In this document: in pieces, positions 11,564 through 22,935 of the stretch
Layout of the letters: each line of letters starts with the position of its first letter
Numbering within the stretch: the stretch's first letter is position 1
Assembly (NCBI GenBank): GCA_002221725.1
Contig: NJFT01000014.1
Coordinates: forward strand, 248,001 to 312,000
Source of the DNA: Scedosporium boydii
Lineage: Eukaryota; Ascomycota; Sordariomycetes; Microascales; Microascaceae
DNA: 64,000 nucleotides
Direction of reading: 5' to 3'
Translations under genes and position numbers: made by a program
The notes under the pieces: generated by a model
Databases searched by the model: none
What the model saw: the letters and a program-made list of their open reading frames with translations, nothing else
Told to the model about the DNA's origin: nothing

Positions 11564-13087
11564 CTAACTTTCATGTGTGGACGGACGCGTCTCCCTGTTG
11601 TATGATTGTTCAGGGATTGTGAGTTCTCCAGACGGGCCAGATCCGTCTTCGTATCGTCTAGGATCCGTCCAGTTACTTGATATAACGACCTCGACGTCTT
11701 TTCTTATGCGGCCAGAAACTCTTTCCCTATCGATTATCCCGTCTTCCGAGGTCCCGTCATTGAAACAGCCATCCAAGTCATCATTGATTCCTCCGCTTCC
11801 CACTTGAGTGGTGACATGAGCTTGATGTCGGTGTGGCCGCCAGTCCGAGCTGTGACAAAAATCAGAAAGCATCATACTTCCGAACTCGGGCCCCGACGTC
11901 TTTCTCTTCTTCTTGTCGCTATTTAAGATCCTCCTCAACCGGCGGTAGACCAGAGTCCAAATCATGGGCAGGTTTGAAGTGAAAACGGCGACGAACGATT
12001 CTCGGACGGCCCATGATGAAGCCCTCGTCGGACCGGTGATGGGGTTCTAGACGGGGCGGGCGTTAATACGTAGTTTAGCGGGGAATACTGGGATAGAATC
12101 GAGGTTCCGGTACCGGCCTACCATTAGAATCAGGACGCATCGGAGAACACCTGCGATCATGACAAAGATTGCGCCAGAGAAGAGTACGATAAGTCCGATC
12201 TTCTTGATGACCGGCAGCTTGGCACACCAGAGTATGGGAATGGGCGTCAAAACGAGGTACGCGTCGGTGGATATATTCAAGGTGATCGTCATGAAGATGT
12301 CGAGCTTGGATAACGCGGGCTGACAAAGGTCTAAACGTGCAGTTAAGAGAGATTCGGTTAGATAAGTTCGGATGGTGAGTTTCGGGTGGCATATCACGGC
12401 TCGAGGGAGGGGAACATCCTTGAATCGACAAAGGCTTACTTCCTGGGTCTGGGTATATTTGCCAATTCTTCGACATTTTAGTGCAGCCGAACAGGATCGA
12501 CAACAGCACCGCGAGGTAGGTGACGACGATGGCGACGAAACCAATCATCAGCCGCGTGTGATACCCAAACAATCCACCCTGGAGAAATCAGTTGTTATGC
12601 TCGTTCGTGCCCATTGTGTTGTCGCTTTCTCGTGACAAGCTCTCCGTCCGGGTATTACTCACGGTCAGACGAAGGTAGAATGCACACCACGCGGCCTTGA
12701 TCATCCAGAGCACGGTCACATACATGCTCCAACCTGCGACCTGGATTTTGGATCCCAGCACCCTAACCTAGCGTGTTAGCATAATCCGAGGAACCTGAGC
12801 GGTGAGATTAAAATTGCTGACCTCCAATGATACTCATCGCTATCGGGAGACAAACCTGCTCTCTCCTCGTCCGTCATCCCACTATTCGCCAAGCCATGGG
12901 CCGACGTCACCACGATATGGGCGAGCGTAGTCTCGATCGCGTAGGGGATGATGACGAGTAACATCAGGTAGTCGTCGATCCAGAGGCCTTTCCATCTAAC
13001 CAGCCTCCATCGTGCGTACGTTCGGATGAGGATGGTCGCAATCCCGAGAGCGAGGAAGGTCCAAGCTTCGGTCGAGAATGAGTTCAT
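11564..13087 (-). CDS. Seven-helix membrane protein, fungal rhodopsin-fold (PTH11-like)
   Basis: Member of the fungal rhodopsin-like membrane family that includes PTH11-type putative receptors. I use the ATG at 13087, because the longer frame upstream lacks an ATG. The first exon has helix 1 (WTFLALGIATILIRTY), then WKGLWIDDYLMLLVIIPYA, the conserved D-D motif region. Joining at a donor near 12824 and an acceptor near 12770 gives VLGSKIQVAGWSMYVTVLWM and an AFYLRLT block. Later exons give LMIGFVAIVVTYLAVLLSIL, an NISTDAYLVLTPIPILW block, IGLIVLFSGAIFVMIAGVLR, and finally a hydrophilic Ser/Asp-rich cytoplasmic tail ending at 11564. Intron borders beyond the second are approximate. The ligand is unknown, and receptor function is inferred from family only. 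Confidence 0.85.
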
Positions 13088-15068
13088 AGCTGGGACATTG
13101 GCCTGGGATACGGCCTCGTGGAGGGTTTGGCGCACATTAGTGTCGGCCGGCCAAGGAAAAAAAGGCAACCTAGGAAGTGAACAGAGCCGAATGATGATAA
13201 AATCAAAGTTTGTTGGAATGGGATTTCCTAAATACTTGTCGGATCCCTGGTCGGATGGAGTGGCGGGCTAACTAGATCGGAGATAGCGGCGAAAGTAATC
13301 TAGGCATACCTATGTCCAAGCTCAATGGTAGGGTGACTTTGGTTGGGGGATGCAGGAACTTGATTGTCCATCATTATTTTGGCCAAGCTGCGCGTACCTG
13401 CACTCAACCAGGATACATACTTCGTAAAACTCCCCATGCAGATCTTTTATCTTTTCGCTCTCAGCTCGTCTCGACTAGACCCGATTTGAACGAATCCTTC
13501 CAATCATAGACCGGTAGACCCATGAAGGGCCTCCAAGGCATGCCTGTTCCCGCATCGACGCAGCACTCCTCCACATTTCCTCCCCGCGCCCGGGACCACT
13601 ATCCATAGATGGCCGTTTCACAATGCCAGATGGACGGGCAACGATCAGGACCTAACAAAGTTTGTTCGCTAGCTCCTTCGTCAGCATGTTTGCCATACTT
13701 CCAGGGGCATCCAATAAAAACAAACCTGGCAATCAGTGGGATGCCCGAAGAGCAGGATCCAGCTTCGGATCTGTTGCTATCGATGACATCGACGGCTGCA
13801 ACGTATGGACGAACCCCCCGTTCTTTTCTGTCTAGCCGAGATTTGGGGCAGACTAGGGCTGACAGGATAACATGATATTTTGGCATCGATGCTCCTTTCT
13901 TTTCTTTTTCGTTCTTTCTGTTTTTCGTTCTTTCTTTTTTGCCGTTCTATTTTCCTTCTTTCTTGGCGTGGCAGATTTTGCCATGCGAAATGTCATGGCT
14001 AATCTCTAAATTTCCTCGTGGCACTCCCGCCTTTTAGTGTAGACATCCTGTTCCTGGGTATTGGGCGGGACTGCAGCTTCAAGTCTATTATTAGATACTG
14101 CATTTCCACGCTCGACTACAAAGCGACAAGGATGAGGTCGGCTCTTCCAAATCTGTGAGCCCAAATGGATACCCCCGAGCCGCCCAATTTTCTCTTATAC
14201 GACCAACTTACGAACAATGCGAATCGATGGAGCAGGGGTTCTCTATCTCTTCACATGTTTCATCTAGTGTCTACCATCCTCCACAGCAATCTAGTAGGGC
14301 AAGCTATTGGGAAGAGCAATAAGTAGTCAAGTACGGAAAGGGATATTTAGGGGAGAAACCAATGATCGGTGTTGCAGAGCAACAACCTAGAGCATCTAGA
14401 TCTTCTCGAGAACGTGAGCGGTGGGCCTCCAAATATCTCGGGTAGCCACGAGGCAAGAACCCCTTGTCCGAAGCTTGCAGGAGACTTCACATCGTCTCGC
14501 TTGGCCAAGAGTGTCTTTCCTGAGACGAGATAACCTGTGAGAAGCCGGCGGAAGTGCATCGCCCCCCGATAAGCGGAACCTTAATCCAGCGGATTAGTGA
14601 AATTAGTGAACGCAAATTTTACGAAGCAAAAGTCTATGAGGGAAGTCCTATCCAATGGCACTTTTGCGGCGACATCCGGGAGAACAGTGTGAGAAATTTC
14701 CACCGGAAAAGTCACCGAGCTCTACCTCGGTTCCTTTTGATTCTTGAAGCTGCCCCAGCGGGCGGCAGGTACGAGAACCAACCGGAGAATTCCTAACGAC
14801 AGGCGACGTAGTGTAGATCGTAGATCAAAGTGCGTGCAGATGCACTGCCAAACCAACAACGAAAGGGTCTCAATGACTCCGTCAAAGTGCAACGATAGTC
14901 ACAATCACGGCGATATTGTCAGCCCTGGGGGAATATTAGGTGGTTTAAGGGAAGAAGTCTCTCTAAGGATTGTAGCTATATTACAAAGTTCATGGCAGCT
15001 TGGGACACCCCATGGTACAAAACGTTCATCTGCCCCTAAGAACTAGACAAGATCCAGACCTGAGCCGT
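13088..15068. other. Intergenic region with a pyrimidine tract
   Basis: No gene supported. A long C/T-rich tract made of TTCTTTC-like units lies at about 13890-13965. Small open frames (13599-13886, 14347-14796) overlap on both strands and show no motifs. Confidence 0.6.
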
Positions 15069-17257
15069 TTACCTGCGGCAGAGACGACCAGTCTGAGTGG
15101 TAAGCCAATCCTCCTGGCCAGTGACATACCAATCCTCGCTACCGACTGCAGTAGGAGCGTAGAGAAGATCCCAGGGGTCGACGGACCTCTTGATTTGGAG
15201 GAGCCTGTTGTAGTTGCTGCCGAAGAAGGCCTGCTGGAAGTTGGGCTCCATGACATCACCCTCGTTGCCGTAGCCACCGCTGCCGGGAGTGATCTGTCGG
15301 AGCCTCTCCATCCAGTCGTGGGTGATCTTGTTGTTGATGGCGGCGACGTCAGCCTTGGGGGTGTCAGGGCCCCAGCCGCTGCCGACGATGCCGAACATGA
15401 TAGCCTCACGCCAGGCGGGGTTGGCCGCGCTGTCGGGGGTACCCGCGGGAGCCTTGGGGTTCATGTTGTACTGGATAAGAGCGGAGCCCTCCTCAACGAC
15501 GCCGCGGATCGTGGCGATGGTCTCATTGAGCTTAGCCTCGGTGGCCCAGTTGCTCTTGGGGAAGAGACGAGAGGCGGTGTGGAGATTGGTGTTGCCGACG
15601 GTCTCGGTGGGGAAGTGCTGAGTCCAGGTATCATAGAGGTTGTCGTGCTCGAAGAAGGTGGGGTTGGGGTCGAAGCCGAGAGCCTTCCACTCATCGAGGA
15701 GAGGGGTGACGACGGCCTTGAACTGAGCGAGGGTGTAGCCGGGGATCATCCACGGGTTCATGCTCCACATGAAGCCGGCGCCGGGACCCATGGAGAAGAT
15801 GGAGGAGTAACCGTAGTTGCCTAGCGCGGCGTACTGGGGGAACTTTCGCCAGTAGGCTTCGACGGCGGCCCAGAAGGCCTCGGTGGTGATGTTGGAGCCG
15901 GGACCGGCGGTGATGGAGAAGGTGAGACCGGGGAAGTTGGTCTTGGGGTGAGCCTTGACGGTCATGCCGGTGACGACACCGAAGGTGCCGCCGCCGCCGC
16001 CACGGATAGCCCAGAAGAGGTCCTTGTTATTGCGCTCATCGGCGGTGACGAAGCGGCCGCTGGGGAGGACGATATCGATGCTGAGGACCTGGTCGGAGCC
16101 CAAGCCGTAGATGCCGGACATAGGAGAGTGGCCACCACCAGCAATGTAGCCACCAGTCACACCGACACCCTGCATGAACTTTGTTAGCTCTTATCCCTCG
16201 GCGATCGTCGATTATGTGTTCCGGGGACCTACCTTGCATTCGCCACCGACGGCGGTGACACCATACTTGTTGGCAGCCGCATAGAGCTCACCGACCTGGA
16301 CACCGGCACCGAGCTTGAAGGCAGGGCCGCTGTACGAGGGAGTCTTGTAGCTCTCGATGAACTTTATATCCTTGAGATGATGGGTCCAGATGGAAAGGGC
16401 ACCAGCACCAGTGGACTTGCCGAGGAAATCATGACCGGTGTTGTGGACGACGAGGCGGAGGTTCAGGTTACGAGCGAAGTTGATGGCGAGCTGGATCTGA
16501 CCAACGTTCTTGACCTTGACGACGTACGAGGGGAAGCCTCCGATGGTGCAGGTACCCGTCGCGGCATTCTGGGGAAGACAGGTCTGGCCCTGGTACAAGG
16601 GAGACATGACCGAGGTGGGATCCTTGGCGCTGGGTGGGGGGTTAGTATCCACCGCTATCAACGCGGATATGCCGTGCGGTATAACTTACTGAGTGGCCGA
16701 CTCGGTCCAGTGGGCAAGGAGCTCCGTGCAGGCAGCAGCATTGTAATGCGGGTTGTTCTTGTAGCAAACAGCGCCAATGGGGATGGTCTCGATGAGAGCA
16801 CCACCGGTCAAGAGGTCGAACACCTTCCAGGAGAGCTTCGAGGGCCAGAGGCGGTCGCCAGGGAAGGTCTTGCACCTGTCGAACGTGCGCTTGCAGTTGG
16901 AACGCTTGGTGACGGCGGACTCGGTGCCGTCCTCGTCACCGAAGGCGAAAAGGGTGATGTTGGACAGCTCAAGGCTGGTCAGGTTGGCAAGGACATCGTC
17001 GGTGAGCTGGAAAGCAGCCGCCTCTTCCTCAATGTTGGCGATCTGCTCCACAGCAGGAGCGACGGTGTCGACATCGGCGGCTGGACGTCATGTTATTAGC
17101 TTTTATTTTGTTTACCCAGAGGGAGCAAGATGGTGGGGTGTTGCCACTCGCATAGACGGGACTTACCGACTTCCTCGCCATCGACAACGATAGTCTGCGC
17201 GGCCACCAGATTGGCCAGCGGCAGGGCCAACAGCAGGGCCTTGGAAAGGGAAGGCAT
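15069..17257 (-). CDS. Secreted FAD-linked oxidase, berberine-bridge-enzyme type
   Basis: Oxidises sugars or specialised metabolites using covalent FAD and oxygen. Exons 17167-17257, 16690-17080, 16233-16629 and 15069-16169 sum to 659 residues with clean GT-AG borders. The start at 17257 gives a signal peptide of about 20 residues ([19 protein letters not shown]). The FAD-binding domain carries the flavinylation His (about residue 227) in HNTGHDF. A Cys (about 292) in [13 protein letters not shown] is placed where bi-covalent family members attach the second bond. [10 protein letters not shown] and the C-terminal [14 protein letters not shown] follow. Extra sequence between signal peptide and FAD domain (about 35-160) is normal for fungal members. 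No biosynthetic partner is adjacent. A long frame on the opposite strand (15000-15824) is a codon-bias shadow. Confidence 0.93.
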
Positions 17258-20200
17258 GGTGAGACTTGGCCCTTCTCTGGGATACCACTTCGCCAAGGAA
17301 GAGTGCAGAGGGGTAAGGAGGTATAAGCTTGGCAAGATAAAAGAAGGGCTTGCCAATGGAGGGAATGAGGTGTTAAGAGAAGGTGGTGGTGAGGAGAAGG
17401 AGCTCTTTCGCTGCTTCTTGGGTGGAAGGAGAGCTCGTCTTAAAAGAACTTGCGATCCATCAATGCGACGGGACGCGAAAGGGGCGCCAGAGCCGAGAAG
17501 CTGGTGCAGCCGCTGGAACCAGAGAATAGGAGAACCCGGAAAGCTTCTGGAAAGTGGAGACCTCCCGCAACGGCCATGTGGCTCCCCACGAGGCAAGGTC
17601 TCTTCGCGTGGGTGTGTTTTCGTGGAATGTATGGGGTAAAATGGGTCTATCAAATTTGTTTTTGGTCTTTTTTGGCCTGATTGAGGGTCTCGGAGGGAAA
17701 TGACAGTATGCAAGATGGGGCAATAGTTTAGAGAAGAGATGGGGCTCTTTCCCGTTCTGTCGAGGCAGGATAGAAGCTCAGATGAAGAGAGGAGGCATGA
17801 TAACAAAGAGCTGGGGGCCAGATTTGGTTGCATACGAAGGAGGCACCCAGTGCCGGGTACGCATGAGATGCGGTCTGCCATCAGTGGAGTACCAAGGCAC
17901 AGCGAGGACTCTACGAGATTCGTCAATTCCAATCTGCCGCAATAGCTTCAGCAGGGATCGGCCTGAGAAGTGGAGAACTCCCTGGTCAATTCAATGGGTC
18001 CGATGGAAATAGCGGGTCGTTGGCGCTCTGAACGGCAAGGAAGAGGCGTCCTTGGGCGCTTGGCATTCTCCATTCTCTCCCAGGATCCACCGAGACCGCT
18101 ACGATACAAGGTGGAGAGGCGGGAATTGCGATGAATGCGATGGATTCTTCTGCCAGACGGCTCGCATTCGCTGCACGCACGTGGGAGACAGGATTGCGAT
18201 TGCGACAATTCCGCTCAGTGAATAAAGAATACTAATACACTACGTCGAGTACGTTGTAACCGAGATTGGGAGCTGGACGTGATAACTTCATCCGTGTTCA
18301 GATTGCGCTCATAATCTAGTGTTATTGCGCTCCGGAAGGTACCGCTGGACGTTCGTCTGAGTGCCCAAGACGGGCACTATCCCGCCCAATGCAATGATTC
18401 TTCCCACGGTCAGATTGAAGCCCTCTTCGCCGTTAAGATCATGGCCAAGGCGTTATCGTAATGAAGATGGTTCCAGCAATTGGGCAGCGCCTATTCGGGC
18501 GAGTCCAAGATGAATTTACGAGGTCTGGCTTGCGCTGGTGGGGTCTACAAGTACGCTGCGGCCCGTTTGTAAATGGTCTCACCGCAGAATCTTGTCCTCG
18601 GGGAGGACCAGTAACTATTCTCAGAGACGGATGGTGGGATTTCAGAGTGAGCGACGCAAATTTCGGGGCACTCATACAAGCTGAACCAGCAGAGACTAGT
18701 ACGATCGACACTCTGTTGTTGTTGTCTTTCTCAAGCGCCGCTCTAAAAGCGGGGGCTGTGGTGAAATCACCGACTGCGCGGTTCGGATTATCCAGTCTGA
18801 TCCACTCTGGATACGCTACTTCGTGGCTCTCTCTTGCTGGTGAGTATGGGGGCGTGGACTCCATGATATTGCTACTGGCCAGTGACGGAGAGATTTAAGA
18901 CGGCGACGCCACGGATGGAGCTGGTTCATAGTTCAGGCAGCATGGCTATAAAAATGACGCAAAGGTAAGTTTCTTTAAATCTGCTCTGTTTCTTGCAGAT
19001 CGTCTCCATACTGCAGAAAGGAGGAGTCGAGGATTTGTCTGGGGCAAGTTTGGCTTTATCCTCTTTTATAGCTTCGCGGGTGTTCCACTTTGGTCCACCT
19101 CCCCTCATCTTCTCCACTGCTGGCAACGGGTCCTTCTGGTCAAGAAAGGGGTACGCCACCATGCAAGATTTCCAAATGCTCGGATTCTTCAACAACTTCG
19201 GACAGGGATTTCGTGAGTATGTGAGTAATTACTTCCTACTTCTTCCGTGTTGTGCGTTCACGCAAGGGGGAAAAGAGGAAAAAATTCTGCGCCAGGGACT
19301 GATGGCACCGTCAGCCTCCAGCGATCAAGCTTCACCAGGAAGGGAATGATGGCATTTGGATCTGGCTTTGGTTTGCATCAGATCCTTCGTGCTTCGTAAT
19401 AGCTTCCACTGAGAGTTGACATTATCAATCCATACTACCCCATCATCCCTCTTCTGGCACATTCAAGGATGAATGACCCACATGGTCCCCAAAACGCTAG
19501 AACCCTAGCCCTTGGGGCAGAAAAAAATTGCCACAGTACCAGCAGGTGCGGCTGGTGGCAGGCTCCAGGGGCTCCAGGACCCCTGCGTGTGGATTTCGTT
19601 TCTGGGTTTAGATCTCTGGGCGGTCATTACGCCGGGCATGGTTGCATGGAGGATTTGTGTGCTGGACACTGACTTGCAGCGTTGACATCGGAAGAACCGG
19701 CCCACTGGTTTATCGTGCCATATTCCGCATTCCCCCATACTCATATTCCACCCATTCGGCTCCACCTGTCCAACTGCACGCATGCATGCACCGAATAGAC
19801 AGGTTCATGCAGGGGAACCAGACGCCTAGCAGCAAGGTTTCCTTTCTAATATTTGAAAACAGCAGAACCTGGTCACTATCCTTCCATCTCTTTGGCTGTA
19901 CCTCACATCATTGCCCCCTGCCATGTTGTACCTAGCAGCGAAGCACCCAGTTCATATGATAACGGTGCCGTCCGAACATCCCCCGAGTGCCGAATTCTGC
20001 CGGCAGTCGTCTCTGGGCACCATCCACGCCGTGTTCCAAACCCGAAACCGTCCTTCGGTGAGAAGACGCTACCTCTGTTCGGTAAGTGTTAAACCCTCCC
20101 CCGCTCCCTACGACTTTAATGTTATGAATATTTCCACATCACAACGAAGGAACTTTTTTTTTATCCGACCACGGACGGCGCGACGGGCTACGAGATAAAA

Positions 20201-21477
20201 TAGAGAAGATTGACGGACCACGGTGCGAGCCGGGCATCAACTGCCCCATCGGAAATACACCGACTCTCTTAGCGTGCTCAAGGAGCTCAAACCAACACGC
20301 CGGCTCATCCATGCGACACGCTAGCGCAGACTTCAGTATCCACCACGCCCCCATGAATGTAACCATCCTCCTCTTCGTCCTCAGTCCGTCCAGTCGCGAG
20401 TCCGTCGATGAAGTCGGTTGTCTGTGATATGAAGATGTACGAAGCAAGTGAAAAGTCTGTTCTCCGCAGAAAGAAGCATACGCGGTAGAGCCCGTGAATC
20501 AGGACTCTCATGCCACGGCCCACTAGTAATTCGGATTCTGATTCTACTATGTAGTAGGAGACATGACGGATCCTGTGCAGACGTGGAGGAAGCAGTGGAT
20601 AGTCCGGACAAGCACATACTTCGTAGGATACTCGGCTAACAGGTCTTGGCTGCATAGATGAAGAATCCTCAATGAGTATAGCCCATGTTAGTAAATCAAA
20701 AGACCCAATAGCGATGGAGCTCTTCTTCCTTACCCTTGCCCGGGTGAATGACCTCTTTCCAGCACCGGTACGGTTCCCGTGATCGGCAATGATATTTCCT
20801 CTATCTGTTGAGACTTATGAGCTTATTCTAGTCAAACAGGGGGGACTCCCAGGGAATCGCGACATTCAGCCCCCAACTCCAAGAGCTCAAGGGGTACATG
20901 ACCTCCATGACCTCTTGCTTCCCCTCCGCATCTTACCCAGGCTCCCTGGTTGCACGTTCGCCAGTGTCACCTTCCGAACAGGCTCCTGAAGGGTGCAGCG
21001 CTCTACCCTCCTGCAAGTTTTTTTCCACCCGGCTCTTGTCCGGCCCTTGCCCGAACACTGCGAAGTAAGAACCAAATTAGGTGAAGGAGAAGCTAGTCTA
21101 GAAGCGTTGCGGGACACTTCCGGCGGTTGACCATCCCTAATCTATCTACTCTCCTCTGCCCTCCGGTGGTGTTTGGATATCGTATCAACCAAGGGATCCG
21201 AGGAATAAGGCTACGGGCACTTGTCCGCATCCATCCACGGAAGATTCTCTTTCAGCTGGTGTCCCTTTAGACTTAGTTTTTTCCAATTTTGGTACGGATC
21301 GTCAGTTCCTAGGCTTTATATCTTAGCCTTATCCCTTTGACGATCCCGCTCCGAGCTGTCCTTGAGGTCTTCAAATCCAACTCTGACCTTGCCTGGTATT
21401 CTGCCCTCGGAACCCCGTGGACGACATCGACTGCACGCCTTCAACTCGGAGCTGTTTCGAACTTCGATTGCGATACC
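17258..21477. other. Large intergenic region
   Basis: About 4.2 kb without a supportable gene. Open frames such as 18439-18864 and 18993-19349 lack recognisable domains and are contradicted by overlapping frames. The right end is the promoter of the receptor starting at 21478. Confidence 0.5.
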
Positions 21478-22935
21478 ATGGCGGCCATATTGGAGGCGAG
21501 GCGTCCGCCTCACCCGGACGTGACGACGATTCCCACTCCGCCGTTACAACGGACTGCTCTTTTCATCAACTTCTTCTTCCCTGCTTTGGCTATTGTTGCG
21601 GTAGGCCTGCGAGTGTTCTCCAGGGTCAAGTCACGTCAATGGGGTCTCGGTATGCTTTATATGGCGGTTCCGGTTGTTAATGATGAAGTCGAGTCGCTAA
21701 TTTTCACTTCTGATCCTAGACGACTGGCTGATCGTTGCCGCATTGGTATGTCGCGCGGATGATCCTGGAAGAGATCAACTGGAGACGGTGCTGATAAGTC
21801 GAATAGATCTTCTCTCTCTTGATGACGGGTCCCTTTTACATGGGTAAGTCCCCTAAGATGAAGATCAGCGATCGTCACGATTGTGGGCCGGAATCTAATC
21901 GTAAAAACCCCATCGCAGACATTAAGCTATCATATATCGGATGGAGACAGGAGGATGTGCCCGAATTCGATCCCGCGCCAGGAAAATGGTGGTTCTACCT
22001 CGCCCAGCTCTTCTACAACCCCGTCCTCGCCTTCGTCAAGGCATCGATTCTCGTCTTCCTCCTGCGCCTCGGGTCGCATCAGCGTTGGGTCCGCTGGTTC
22101 ATCTATGGCCTCAACACCTTTAACGCTCTTCAGGCCATCGCCGTTTTCCTTGTCGCTCTCTTGCAATGTATCCCCATCTCGGCCAACTGGGATGCGGCGG
22201 CCATGGCGACGGCTAAATGCGTCGATCTCTCGTTCCACGTTACGATCTCGTGCTTGACCATCTTTACCGATATCTTGGTGTTGATTATTCCATTCTGGAT
22301 TTTCTTGGGCCTCAAGATGCCTAAAGCTGCCAAGATTGCCTTGATGGGTGTTTTCACCCTTGGTATTGCGTAAGTCGAGGAGGCTTTATGGTCCCCTCCA
22401 GTAGAGTGGCTCTGTTTTGTCTGCTAACCGAAGATGCTTTTTTTACAGAGTGCTTATCATTGCCATTGTTCGTCTCGTTCAACTCTACAACCTCTTCTAT
22501 GCGCCACCAGATCCCGATGCGGACCCTTTCCATAACATCGGCATCACGCTCAACACGGTCGAAGTCAACCTCGCCATCATCTGTGCTTGTGGTCCCGCCC
22601 TCCGACCTCTGTTCCGCGCCTGGCTGCCCGCTCTCTTCGGCGGCTCTACGAACAAGTACGGTCTCTCGGGCAAGAAGAACACTCACAATCTCTACGGCGA
22701 CGGTCGTTCCCATCTCAGCGGCACCCACCGACAAAATATTACTAGCACAGGCCCCAGCATTGCCCTCAAGGGTATGAGGGGAAGCAGGAGCCAGCATACA
22801 GAGTGCCGCAGCGTTTCACCCAGTGGGTCTGAGGAAGAGATTATGACATATAACGGTATCCTCAGGACTACGCAAGTCAAGCTGCACTACGACAATGATA
22901 CGCAGAGTGACTTGAAGGCGCCAGGTCCTGCATAA
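21478..22935 (+). CDS. Seven-helix membrane protein, fungal rhodopsin-fold, second copy
   Basis: Five exons (21478-21649, 21720-21745, 21807-21843, 21919-22369, 22449-22935) give 390 residues with standard splice sites. Helix 1 is LFINFFFPALAIVAVGLRVF, then RQWGLGDDWLIVAAL, where the D-D-W motif is created by joining exons 1 and 2. Later helices include YNPVLAFVKASILVFLLRL, ALQAIAVFLVALLQCIPI and FTDILVLIIPFWIFLGLKMP. The last exon has VLIIAIVRLVQLYNLF and EVNLAIICACGPALRPLF, both highly typical of the family. A polar Ser/Gly-rich tail follows. Two exons of 26 and 37 nt are unusually short, but both are needed to restore the motif. The tail differs completely from that of the 11564-13087 protein, so this is not a recent duplicate. 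Receptor function is inferred. Confidence 0.9.

Noticed and set aside
15000..15824. Long plus-strand open frame (274 codons)
   Set aside because: It lies opposite the FAD oxidase exon, and its Val/Gly/Asp-rich translation is the mirror of strong third-position C bias in the real gene.
16377..17099. Plus-strand open frame of 240 codons
   Set aside because: Antisense to exons 2 and 3 of the same FAD oxidase and crosses its introns; no domain.
17096..17932. Minus-strand frame of 278 codons upstream of the FAD oxidase
   Set aside because: Only its last part is real (signal peptide exon from 17257). The upstream part is promoter/leader with low-complexity Ser/Pro/Leu translation.
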